64,000 nt of DNA from assembly GCA_964598885.1 (NCBI GenBank), contig CAZRES010000004.1:6962-70961 (forward strand), read 5' to 3'. Of the stretch, positions 26,020 to 34,673 are shown piece by piece. A program made the position numbers and the translations under genes. Position 1 is the stretch's first letter. Each line of letters begins with the position of its first letter. The notes under the pieces are model-generated. The model did no database searches. It saw only the letters and a program-made list of their open reading frames with translations, and had not been told where the DNA came from. This stretch comes from SURF-33 sp964598885. Its GTDB lineage: Bacteria > Desulfobacterota > Desulfobacteria > Desulfobacterales > Desulfosalsimonadaceae.

Positions 26020-28779
26020 ATGGAGGAAAAGCGATACATCATCGGCATCGATCTTGGGACCACCAATTCTGCTGTTTCTTACGTGGATCTGCATGCCGAA
26101 AATACAAAAAAACGGGGCATCCGGCTGTTCAAGATTCCTCAGCTGACCGGTCCGGGGGAATTGAGCGCCCTGTCGGTGTTGCCGTCCTTTTGCTATCTGC
26201 CCGGCGCTTATGATATATCCGAGGCGGCCATTCAACTGCCCTGGGAACATGATGATCCCGGGTTTGTGGGCAGGTTCGCCCGGGATCACGGTTCCCGCAT
26301 CCCCGCCCGGCTGGTGGCGTCGGCCAAGAGCTGGCTCTGCCACTCCGGAGCGGACCGGCGGGCCCCCATCCTGCCCTGGGGCTCGGGGGATGATGTCCGG
26401 AAAATTTCACCGGTCCAGGCCACTGCTCTCTATCTGAACCATATCCGGCTGGCATGGAACAGCCGGCAGGGCGATGACGACGCCCTTTATCTTGAAAACC
26501 AGACCATCATCATCACGGTGCCGGCGTCCTTTGATGAAGTGGCCCGCGATCTGACCGTCGAGGCCGCCGGCATGGCGGGGTTGAAAAATGTGACCCTTCT
26601 GGAAGAGCCCCTGGCCGCTTTTTACAGCTGGCTGATCGCCCATGAGACCGATTGGCAGGATCACATCCGGCCCGGCGAATTGGTGCTGGTTTGCGATGTG
26701 GGCGGCGGCACCACGGATTTCACTCTCATTACCCTGGATGAAACCGAAGGCGCGCCCCGTTTTGTCCGGATCGCCGTGGGAGACCATCTGATCCTTGGAG
26801 GCGACAATATTGATCTGGCCCTGGCCCGGCATGTGGAAAAAGACTTGGCCGGGCCGGCGCCCCTGGCCGGAGATCAGTGGAAAACCCTTTGCCACTTGTG
26901 CCGGCAGGCTAAGGAAAATATACTCAATTCCGATATCCCCGCCGATACCGTGACTATGATGGGCAAGGGCACGCGCCTGATCGGCGGGACCCTGAGTGCC
27001 AAAATTCGACGGGAGAGCCTTGAAAAAATTGTACTGGACGGGTTTTTTCCTCTGGTAAAGCGCGACAGCGGTATTCCCCCATCCGCAATCCGCAAGGGGA
27101 TTTCCGAGTTCGGCCTTCCCTATGCCACGGAACCGGCCATCACCCGGCACATCGGTATATTTCTGGAAAAACACCGGGATGAAGTACATAATCTGCTGCA
27201 AAAGAAGCCGCTTCCCGATTTCATCCTTTTTAACGGCGGCTCATTGAAAGCGACCGTGGTCCAGGAGCGGATCCGGGAGGCCATCCGGGCCTGGTTTTCC
27301 GAGCCTGACGAACGTCTTCCCAGGGTCCTGAAAAATTCCGATCCGGATCTGGCCGTTGCCCTGGGAGCGGGATACTATGGCCTGGTCAAGGCGGGGCAGG
27401 GGGTGCGCGTGGGCAGCGGCAGCGCCCGGGCCTATTATCTCGGCCTTTCCGGCACTGCGGCTGAAAAGGAAAATCAAGCCATATGCCTGGTGGAACGCGG
27501 CACCGAGGAAGGAGTGCGGATTCATCTGCCGGACCGCGTGTTTGAGGTGCTCACAAATCAACCGGTTCATTTCGCGCTTTACAGTTCCAGTTTTCGAAGC
27601 GGCGACAAAACCGGAGACCTGATTCCCGTGGACGACACCCTGACGCCTCTTCCGCCGGTGCAGACCGTGATCCAGTTCGGGCAAAAGGGGGTGAAGACCG
27701 CCATTCCCGTACAGATAGAAGCCGAATATACGGAAATGGGTATATTGGCCATCTGGTGCCGGTCTCTGTCCAGTCCGCACCGATGGCGGCTTCAGTTCCA
27801 ACTGCGGAGCGCCGATGCCGATACCGGGGTCCGGGACGCCGAGGTGTTTGAAGCTGATGTGGTGGATAAAGCCGTCTCTTTGCTTGAACAGGCTTTTTCC
27901 GAGCATGCCGACGGGGCGTCGCTGAACCGGATCGTTAAATCCATATCCGGGGTTGTGGGGCGCTCCCGGGAAAAATGGCCGCTCAGCTTTATCCGGACGC
28001 TGGCGGATCAGCTGTTAAGAATGCTTCCCAACCGCCGGTATTCCCCGGAACATGAAATCCGCTGGATGAACCTGACCGGGTACTGCTTGCGACCCGGATT
28101 CGGCGATGGGCTGGATGAACAGCGAATCCGGCAATTATGGAAGATCTACAAACCGGGTGTTTTGTTCGGCAAAAATCCCCAGGCCAGCCAGGAATGGTGG
28201 ATCCTCTGGCGTCGGGTGGCGGGCGGGCTTTCTTCCGGTCAGCAGCGGCAGTTTATCCAGGATGCGCGATCCCGGATTATTCCGCGAAAAGGAACAAAGA
28301 TCAAAATCCGGCCCCAGGAACACTATGAGGTCTGGATGGCCGTTGCCAATATGGAACGCCTGGGCGTAAGGGATAAAATCGAGTTCGGACGGCAGCTGTT
28401 AAAAACCATTCAGCCCCGGAAGATTATTTTGCAACTGGTCTGGTCTCTATCGCGGATCGGGGCCAGGGACCTGCTTTACGGTCCGGTGGACCGAGTGGTG
28501 CCGTCTTCGGAAGCGGCGGAATGGGCGAACCGGCTCATGGAACTGGAGCCGCGCAACCCGATTCCCGTGGGCAATGCGCTGGTTCAAATGACGCGAAAGA
28601 CCGGGGATCGCGCCCGGGATATGGATTCAAAGACCATTGATCGCGTGTCGGTTTGGCTGGAACAGCACCAGATGACCGATAAGATAAGGTTTCTGACCAT
28701 GGTGATTCCCATGGAGCGTCAGGACGAAACCCTGATGTTCGGGGAGGAACTTCCTTCCGGAATCACCCTCAAACAATAA
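26020..28779 (+). CDS. Hsp70-family ATPase with long C-terminal extension (DUF3731-like)
   Basis: Large Hsp70-like protein of 919 residues. ATPase motifs IIGIDLGTTNSAVSY, LLEEPLAAFYSWL and LVCDVGGGTTDFTLI closely parallel the gene upstream. A beta-rich segment follows to about 610. Beyond that about 300 residues are mostly helical and basic (for example GRSREKWPLSFIRTLADQLL and RLGVRDKIEFGRQLLKTIQP), as in Hsp70 proteins carrying DUF3731. The open frame starts earlier, but MEEKRYIIGIDLG with GGGAAG upstream is the sensible start, 14 bases after the first Hsp70 stop. The two genes look like an old tandem duplication that diverged. Clients are unknown. Confidence 0.87.
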   Translation: MEEKRYIIGIDLGTTNSAVSYVDLHAENTKKRGIRLFKIPQLTGPGELSALSVLPSFCYLPGAYDISEAAIQLPWEHDDPGFVGRFARDHGSRIPARLVASAKSWLCHSGADRRAPILPWGSGDDVRKISPVQATALYLNHIRLAWNSRQGDDDALYLENQTIIITVPASFDEVARDLTVEAAGMAGLKNVTLLEEPLAAFYSWLIAHETDWQDHIRPGELVLVCDVGGGTTDFTLITLDETEGAPRFVRIAVGDHLILGGDNIDLALARHVEKDLAGPAPLAGDQWKTLCHLCRQAKENILNSDIPADTVTMMGKGTRLIGGTLSAKIRRESLEKIVLDGFFPLVKRDSGIPPSAIRKGISEFGLPYATEPAITRHIGIFLEKHRDEVHNLLQKKPLPDFILFNGGSLKATVVQERIREAIRAWFSEPDERLPRVLKNSDPDLAVALGAGYYGLVKAGQGVRVGSGSARAYYLGLSGTAAEKENQAICLVERGTEEGVRIHLPDRVFEVLTNQPVHFALYSSSFRSGDKTGDLIPVDDTLTPLPPVQTVIQFGQKGVKTAIPVQIEAEYTEMGILAIWCRSLSSPHRWRLQFQLRSADADTGVRDAEVFEADVVDKAVSLLEQAFSEHADGASLNRIVKSISGVVGRSREKWPLSFIRTLADQLLRMLPNRRYSPEHEIRWMNLTGYCLRPGFGDGLDEQRIRQLWKIYKPGVLFGKNPQASQEWWILWRRVAGGLSSGQQRQFIQDARSRIIPRKGTKIKIRPQEHYEVWMAVANMERLGVRDKIEFGRQLLKTIQPRKIILQLVWSLSRIGARDLLYGPVDRVVPSSEAAEWANRLMELEPRNPIPVGNALVQMTRKTGDRARDMDSKTIDRVSVWLEQHQMTDKIRFLTMVIPMERQDETLMFGEELPSGITLKQ

Positions 28780-28948
28780 GGCGCTCGGGCGGAATGTTTC
28801 GGGTTGTTTCGTTCCGCTCTTGAGATTCGCCGGACAATAAGGTAGGTTGCCTCCATATGATTTGAGGAGAACGTGGCCGCATGACGGCGTCGCGCCGTGA
28901 CGGTCTGCGATCGTAACGTTTGGAAAAGAAAAAAGGAGATCCGGAACA

Positions 28949-29164
28949 ATGGGATCATCCGACAGGATTACCATCAACGCCCGCATCCGCATTCCCGCCG
29001 GGATTGTCGAAACTGTCGTTAAAAACGCCAAGCAGATCGCCGGGGTGGATGAAAAGGGAGTTTATCGGGTGGACACCGCGGAAAAACTCAATGAATTGAT
29101 CGGTCATTTTCTGGAAGCCCGGGACTTTGCCGGATATGTCAGCGATATTCGAAATTATACATAG
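28949..29164 (+). CDS. Small protein of unknown function, 71 residues
   Basis: Not recognised. The reading frame has an excellent ribosome binding site (AAGGAGA at about 28933) and codon use like its neighbours. The sequence has a beta-like start (RITINARIRIPAGIVETVV) and a helical second half (TAEKLNELIGHFLEARDFAGYV). It follows the Hsp70 operon after 169 bases that hold only a weak dyad, and lies three bases before the phosphodiesterase frame. Confidence 0.65.
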   Translation: MGSSDRITINARIRIPAGIVETVVKNAKQIAGVDEKGVYRVDTAEKLNELIGHFLEARDFAGYVSDIRNYT

Positions 29165-29167
29165 CAA

Positions 29168-29959
29168 TTGTCGGCTGCATCAGGGCGTCGGCGGGTGGCG
29201 AGCGTGAAGCCATGGCTGGTGGCGCATCGCGGCGCCATGGCGGAAGCCCCGGAAAACACCCGGTCCGCTTTTGACAGAGCATTGTCTTATCCGGTGGACG
29301 GCATTGAGTTGGATGTTCAGAGCTCCAGCGACGGGGTTCCGGTAATTTATCATGATGACACCTTGAAAAAAATCAGCGGCAGTTTTCGGGCGGTCGCGGA
29401 TTATCCTTTTGATCATCTATCCGCAACGGACGCAGGGCGGTGGTTTTCCCCCGTATATGCCGGTGAACGGCTCATGACGCTGGAAGAAGTTTTTACATCC
29501 TATGGGACCAGGACCCGTTTGATGGTGGAAATCAAACCCCCGGTGCGGGAAAAACACCAGGCTCTCTGTCGGAAATTGGCCCGAACCGTTGCGGAAATGA
29601 TGAGAGAACGGGTTCCGGCGGATATGCAGGAAAACATGTACGTGCTTTCCTTTGATCCCGAATTGCTCAAAATCGTGCGGGAGCGTGATCCGGACCGCCG
29701 CTGCGTTTTAAACCTGAATCAGCCGATAGAGCGGGTTTCCGATTTGGGGATCCCCATCGATGCGCTGCATGGCTGGGGCCTGGAACTTACCCGGTTGAAT
29801 CGGAATTTTATCGCTCTGGGCCATGGTCATGGGCAGAAAATCATGACCTATTCCTGCAATACCGGCAAAACCATTCGCCGGGCCCTTGATCTGGGCGTGG
29901 ATGTCATCATGACCGATGACCCCGGCAGCGCGCATTCTTACATTAAACAATTGGATTAA
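29168..29959 (+). CDS. Glycerophosphodiester phosphodiesterase family protein
   Basis: TIM-barrel phosphodiesterase that releases glycerol 3-phosphate from deacylated phospholipids. Seen are AHRGAMAEAPENTRSAFDRAL, GIELDVQSSSDGVPVIYHDDTL, and the late MVEIKPPVREKH. No signal peptide is evident, so it is probably cytoplasmic. The start is uncertain: a TTG gives the full frame, while GTG codons at 29195 and 29204 would remove a poorly conserved lead. The assignment itself is firm. Confidence 0.87.
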   Translation: MSAASGRRRVASVKPWLVAHRGAMAEAPENTRSAFDRALSYPVDGIELDVQSSSDGVPVIYHDDTLKKISGSFRAVADYPFDHLSATDAGRWFSPVYAGERLMTLEEVFTSYGTRTRLMVEIKPPVREKHQALCRKLARTVAEMMRERVPADMQENMYVLSFDPELLKIVRERDPDRRCVLNLNQPIERVSDLGIPIDALHGWGLELTRLNRNFIALGHGHGQKIMTYSCNTGKTIRRALDLGVDVIMTDDPGSAHSYIKQLD

Positions 29960-30039
29960 AAAAAATTTCATATATTATCGGCAATATCAGTAAAAATCTA
30001 ACTAAAAACCTGTATGACCGTCAGGGGATGAGGGATGGC

Positions 30040-31773
30040 ATGAAAAGACAAATAATGTTGCTTTTGTTTATTTTCCTAATGTGGCCCGGTCATGTGCTGC
30101 GGGCCGCTGATATTCCTACGAACGTGACCTTGAGCGCCACCGTCAATACGATCACGGTCACCTGGACCCGCGAAAGCCTGGCGGAAGGCTATTATGTATA
30201 TTGGGGGACGACATCCGGCAATCTCAGCAACCGCGATCAGGTAGATTCTTCGGACACCAGCTACACCATTTCCGGGCTGCAGCAGGGGACGACCTATTAT
30301 GTGGCGGTTTCATCATTCTCCGCCGGATCGGAATCCCAGAAATCCGTCGTCAAATCTATTACCACAAGCACGGATACGGCGGCTCCCCAAAAACCCTCAG
30401 GCCTGGACGTGACCGCCTTGAGCGCCGTCACCGGAACATCGGCGACCCTGCGCTGGAATGCCAATTCTGAAACCGATCTGAGTCATTACAATCTGTATTG
30501 GGGCACACTATCCGGCAATTACAGTGCGATAGTCGAAGCCGCCGTAAATGAGAATACCTCCTTTACCGTCACCGGCCTGAATGGAGCCATGCGCTATTAC
30601 GCTGCCGTCACAGCTGTGGATGAAACGGGTAACGAATCGGATTTTTCCGATGAAATCATCATTGACACGCTTCCGGACACGCGGCCGCCAAAAGTTCCTG
30701 CAGGAGTGACCAGCCGCTTGAGTGGTTTTCGTGAAATCACCATCAGCATTGAAAACGGTAATTCCGCCATGGTCGATTTTGCCGGTCATATTATCCATTA
30801 TGGAACCGCAGCAGGTCACTATACGAAAACTCTTGATATCGGCAACAGCATGACGCATGTTTTTGCCGATTTGACGGATGATACCACATGGTTTTTTACC
30901 GTAAAGGCCTATGACGCCGACGGTAATGAAAGCAATCCATCTGAAGAGGTTTCTGCTGAAGTCGAGGATACCCGTGCATTTCTGGATCAGGAAAGTTTTG
31001 ATGGCGGCTGTTTTATTTCATCAACGGGAACCAAATCCCCGGTTTGGCAGAAGGCGCTGTTTTTCGGACTGGCATTGGCCGTGATCCTGTTATATGGTTG
31101 CTTAAGCAGACCACAAGTTGCGCTGATGGGAGCGATTTGTTCGGCGTTTATCCGGCGGTTTGTTCACCGGATTGCCGGCTGCCTGATGGCTGCGATGATT
31201 TTGGTCGGCGCCATGGCAGTGGAAGCGGATGCCGAAGAAAGGGTTGGCGACAATCTGGTGGGCGTGTCCGCCGGCTGGCTGATCCCGGCGGAATCCGAAT
31301 TTGAAAATCATTATGGAGACGACACGTATCCGGTTTTTGCGTTTTTTGAGCGCCGTATCGGGAAATTTTTTTCTGTGGGCGTCGAATCCGGGTTCATGAA
31401 AAAGACCGGTAAGCGGCTGACCGTATCCGGGGACCTTACAGATATTGACACCAAGTTTACCCTGGTGCCGGTGACAGCTTCCGTGAAACTGCACATGAAG
31501 CTGTTTCCCTATATTTCCGGATTTATCGGCGCCGGACCAGACTACTGGTATTGCCGCGAAAAGACCAAAATCAATGTCCGTGATCCCAAAACGGAAAAAT
31601 GGGTCGGCGGGTGGCACGGCCGGGCCGGTCTGACGCTTTTTAACATGGACCCGCGCTATGAGAACACCGGAGCGATCATTGAAACGGTCTACAGCGAGAT
31701 CGACCGGTTCGGCGGCAACCATCGTGATATCGGCGGCGTCAGTTTCCGACTCGGCTTTTTTTACGGATTTTAG
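30040..31773 (+). CDS. FnIII-repeat exported protein fused to an outer-membrane beta-barrel
   Basis: A 577-residue ORF with two unlike halves. The first has a signal peptide (MKRQIMLLLFIFLMWPGHVL) and three fibronectin type III domains at about 25-110, 122-210 and 217-310. It ends at about 322-356 with FDGGCFISS, a hydrophobic helix and Arg, much like a CFI-box C-terminal sorting tail. The frame continues through a second signal-like segment (RIAGCLMAAMILVGAMAVEA) into about 180 residues resembling an OmpW/OmpA-type barrel, with NLVGVSAGWLIP, GFIGAGPDYWY and a terminal Phe in FRLGFFYGF. No Shine-Dalgarno precedes the internal ATG at 31126. The start chosen has GAGGGA ahead; an ATG 12 bases upstream is also open. 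Confidence 0.75.
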   Translation: MKRQIMLLLFIFLMWPGHVLRAADIPTNVTLSATVNTITVTWTRESLAEGYYVYWGTTSGNLSNRDQVDSSDTSYTISGLQQGTTYYVAVSSFSAGSESQKSVVKSITTSTDTAAPQKPSGLDVTALSAVTGTSATLRWNANSETDLSHYNLYWGTLSGNYSAIVEAAVNENTSFTVTGLNGAMRYYAAVTAVDETGNESDFSDEIIIDTLPDTRPPKVPAGVTSRLSGFREITISIENGNSAMVDFAGHIIHYGTAAGHYTKTLDIGNSMTHVFADLTDDTTWFFTVKAYDADGNESNPSEEVSAEVEDTRAFLDQESFDGGCFISSTGTKSPVWQKALFFGLALAVILLYGCLSRPQVALMGAICSAFIRRFVHRIAGCLMAAMILVGAMAVEADAEERVGDNLVGVSAGWLIPAESEFENHYGDDTYPVFAFFERRIGKFFSVGVESGFMKKTGKRLTVSGDLTDIDTKFTLVPVTASVKLHMKLFPYISGFIGAGPDYWYCREKTKINVRDPKTEKWVGGWHGRAGLTLFNMDPRYENTGAIIETVYSEIDRFGGNHRDIGGVSFRLGFFYGF

Positions 31774-31779
31774 CACGCA

Positions 31780-32523
31780 ATGAAGGTGGTGTTCGACACA
31801 CTGTTTCATGAGGTATATGCGTCGGATCCGGCCGCTGTCATCGGGCGCATGCAGGCGGCGGTCGCGCTGCTGCCCGCCGAGGTTGAACTGGTCGCTCCCG
31901 AGCCGGCTAGCAGGCGCGAGATTGAACTGGCGCATACTTCCGGTCATATAGACGATGTCCGGCACGATGGGGTTTACGACATTGCCGCCCTGGCCGCCGG
32001 CGGGGCCATTATGGCGGCCCGTATCGGCATGGAGGACCCCTGTTTTGCCCTGATTCGCCCGCCGGGGCATCATGCGTCCGCGGACACGGCCTGGGGGTTC
32101 TGCTATTTTAACAACATGGCCATTGCGCTGCTTTGTCTGAAATCCGAGAACCTGATCCAGTCGGCCCTGGTGCTGGATATCGATCTTCATTACGGCGACG
32201 GCACTATCAACATTCTGGGAGACCGGGACTGGGTCAGTATTCACAATCCGGCCAAAAACCGGAGGCAGGAGTACGTAAGGGACGTGGAAGAGGCGTTGGA
32301 TGCCAATAAAGTGGATATGATCGGCGTTTCCGCCGGATTCGATCACCACCGTCGGGACTGGGGCGGGCTCCTGGAAACCGAGGATTATCAGGAGATCGGG
32401 CGCCTGGTGCGGGCCGCGGCCCGGAAAAACCAGGGTGGATGCTTTGGGGTGTTTGAGGGGGGATACAATCACCAGGTTCTGGGTCAAAACGTGGCGGCTT
32501 TTGTCAGCGGGATGACGCCATGA
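31780..32523 (+). CDS. Histone deacetylase-family amidohydrolase
   Basis: Zn-dependent deacetylase fold (AcuC/acetylpolyamine amidohydrolase group), 247 residues and so shorter than most members. The active-site His pair is in RPPGHHASADTAWGFCYFNN. Zinc ligands are the Asp and His of DIDLHYGDGT and the Asp of SAGFDHHR, and GVFEGGYN is near the end. The likely substrate is an acetylated amine or lysine, but it cannot be read from sequence. Its stop overlaps the ispF start (ATGA). Confidence 0.9.
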   Translation: MKVVFDTLFHEVYASDPAAVIGRMQAAVALLPAEVELVAPEPASRREIELAHTSGHIDDVRHDGVYDIAALAAGGAIMAARIGMEDPCFALIRPPGHHASADTAWGFCYFNNMAIALLCLKSENLIQSALVLDIDLHYGDGTINILGDRDWVSIHNPAKNRRQEYVRDVEEALDANKVDMIGVSAGFDHHRRDWGGLLETEDYQEIGRLVRAAARKNQGGCFGVFEGGYNHQVLGQNVAAFVSGMTP

Positions 32524-32987
32524 GGGTGGGCATTGGATACGATGTTCATGCGTTTGCCGATGATCGGATACTGGTGCTGGGCGGGGAGGCCATTCCCCAT
32601 GAGCAGGGGTTGGCGGGCCATTCGGATTCCGACGTGCTGGTGCACGCGGTTTGCGACGCGCTCCTCGGGGCCGCCGGCATGGGGGATATCGGCCGGCATT
32701 TTCCGGATACGGACCCGGCCTTCAAGGATATCCGCAGCATGGTGCTGCTGGAACGGATCATGGATTTGATTCGTTCCAGGGGGCTGGCCGTGACCAATAT
32801 CGACGCCACGATTCTTGCCGAAGCTCCTCGAATGTGGCCGCATATTCCGGCCATGCGGAAAAATATCAGTCAGGTCCTGGGCGTGCCGTTAGAGGACGTC
32901 AACATTAAGGCCACCACTTCGGAAAACCTGGGCTTTATCGGGAGAAGGGAAGGCATTGCCGCTATGTGTGCGGCTCTGCTGGATTGA
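32520..32987 (+). CDS. ispF: 2-C-methyl-D-erythritol 2,4-cyclodiphosphate synthase
   Basis: Fifth enzyme of the MEP isoprenoid pathway. Metal ligands are seen in GYDVHAF (D8, H10) and HSDSDVLVHAVCDALLGA (first His). The family end ENLGFIGRREGIAAM is present. Length is 155. It is coupled to the upstream deacetylase gene; ispD is not in the window. Confidence 0.96.
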   Translation: MRVGIGYDVHAFADDRILVLGGEAIPHEQGLAGHSDSDVLVHAVCDALLGAAGMGDIGRHFPDTDPAFKDIRSMVLLERIMDLIRSRGLAVTNIDATILAEAPRMWPHIPAMRKNISQVLGVPLEDVNIKATTSENLGFIGRREGIAAMCAALLD

Positions 32988-33025
32988 TGGGTTTTCACTG
33001 CGACCGGACCGCCGCGATGTCCTGG

Positions 33026-33042
33026 ATGGTTTTGAAAACCAT
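33026..33042. repeat. 17-bp palindrome between ispF and cysS
   Basis: ATGGTTTT-G-AAAACCAT is a perfect dyad with a single central base, lying within the 191-base gap upstream of cysS. It could be an operator or chance. Confidence 0.4.
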
Positions 33043-33178
33043 AACGTATGTTGGTTCCGCAACGCGTCGGATTTTTTGCTGATAGAGTTTTTCAGGGCGC
33101 GATTTTTTTTGAAATCCACGATCCCGCGCAACACCGGCGCACTGCGGTTCTGTCAACTTTACCGAAAATGGAATTTTT

Positions 33179-34645
33179 ATGACGATTCGTGTTTACAATA
33201 CCCTAACCCGGGGCAAAGAACCGTTGGAACCCATGACTCCCGGCAAGGTGCGGATGTATGTCTGCGGGCCCACGGTCTATGACTCCTGCCATATCGGGCA
33301 TGCCCGTTCCGTGGTGGTGTTTGATATGATTTTCCGATACCTGACCGCGTGCGGGTATGAGGTCACCTATGTGCGCAATTTTACGGACATCGACGACAAG
33401 ATCATTAACCGTGCCAAGGAACTGGGTATGACTACCCAGGCCCTGGCGGAAAAATACATCATTGAATTTCACCAGGACATGGATGCCCTGAACAATTTGC
33501 GGCCCACCATTGAACCCAAAGCCACGGAGCATATTCCCCGGATTATCGCCGTGATCCAGCGTCTGGTTGAAAAGGAATACGCCTATGCAATAGACGGAGA
33601 TGTATTTTTCCGGGTACGCGCCCATGAAGGATACGGTAAACTTTCCGGCCGGAAGCTTGACGACATGGAAGCCGGCGCCCGGGTCGATATCGATCCGAGA
33701 AAGGAAAATCCCTTTGATTTCGTGTTATGGAAGGCCTCCAAGCCGGGCGAGCCTTTCTGGGAGAGTCCCTGGGGAAAGGGACGACCCGGATGGCACATTG
33801 AATGCTCGGCCATGAGCGCGGACTATCTGGGGGAGAGCTTTGACATCCACGGCGGGGGCAAGGATCTGATTTTCCCCCATCATGAAAACGAAATCGCCCA
33901 ATCCGAGGCCGCCTTCGGCAAAACGTTTGTCAAATACTGGCTGCACAATGGATTCGTCAATATCGACCAGGAAAAGATGTCCAAATCCCTGGGAAATTTC
34001 CGCACGATCCGGGAAATCCTGAAAACCTGCCATCCCGAAGCCCTGCGCCTGTTTCTCCTCTCCAGCCATTACCGGAGTCCGGTGGATTTCAATGGCCAGG
34101 CCATCCGGGATGCCGGGGTTTCCCTGGACAAAATTTACGCTCTTCTGGAACGGATCGAAAAAAGTACGGGGGGTCTGCCGCCGATGAAAGGGGGGACAAC
34201 GGCTCCGGGAGAAGACCAGAGCGAAGACTGGCGGCGTTTCTGTGAGGCCATGAACGATGATTTCAATTCGGCAATGGCCACCGGGATTCTGTTTGACGTC
34301 GTCCGGAATTTGAACCGGCGGCTGGATGTCCGGGAGGCGAATGCCGATGGCGAGGAAAAAGATACAGCGGCTCTTGTTTCGTCTGCCATTGATCTGCTGC
34401 GCATGGGACGGATCTTGGGAATCATGGCCGAACCACCTGGTACATACATGGCACGCCAACGGGAGACGGCCATGGCGGATAATGCCGTTGATCCCGAAAC
34501 CGTCGAAGCATTGATCCGGGAGCGAAAAGCGGCCCGGGGCAGACGGGATTTTGCCGCGGCTGATGCCATCCGGGACCGGCTCAAGGCCATGAATATCGTG
34601 CTGGAGGACCGATCCGACGGCACCAGCTGGAAATTTATCCGGTAA
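33179..34645 (+). CDS. cysS: Cysteinyl-tRNA synthetase
   Basis: Class I aminoacyl-tRNA synthetase, 488 residues. The HIGH-type motif is CHIGHARS, preceded by the Zn-ligand Cys in VCGPTVYDS; WHIECSAMS and HHENEIAQSE complete the Cys-specific zinc site. KMSKSLGNF is the second ATP motif. The Shine-Dalgarno is weak (ATGGAATTTTT). It is followed 28 bases later by uvrB. Confidence 0.97.
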   Translation: MTIRVYNTLTRGKEPLEPMTPGKVRMYVCGPTVYDSCHIGHARSVVVFDMIFRYLTACGYEVTYVRNFTDIDDKIINRAKELGMTTQALAEKYIIEFHQDMDALNNLRPTIEPKATEHIPRIIAVIQRLVEKEYAYAIDGDVFFRVRAHEGYGKLSGRKLDDMEAGARVDIDPRKENPFDFVLWKASKPGEPFWESPWGKGRPGWHIECSAMSADYLGESFDIHGGGKDLIFPHHENEIAQSEAAFGKTFVKYWLHNGFVNIDQEKMSKSLGNFRTIREILKTCHPEALRLFLLSSHYRSPVDFNGQAIRDAGVSLDKIYALLERIEKSTGGLPPMKGGTTAPGEDQSEDWRRFCEAMNDDFNSAMATGILFDVVRNLNRRLDVREANADGEEKDTAALVSSAIDLLRMGRILGIMAEPPGTYMARQRETAMADNAVDPETVEALIRERKAARGRRDFAAADAIRDRLKAMNIVLEDRSDGTSWKFIR

Positions 34646-34673
34646 TTCGTTACGCCGCTCGCGGTTATTCTTC

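Noticed and set aside
31102..32487. 461-codon minus-strand open frame
   Set aside because: It lies opposite the barrel end and the HDAC-like gene, both with clear family motifs, and its translation has no recognisable domain.
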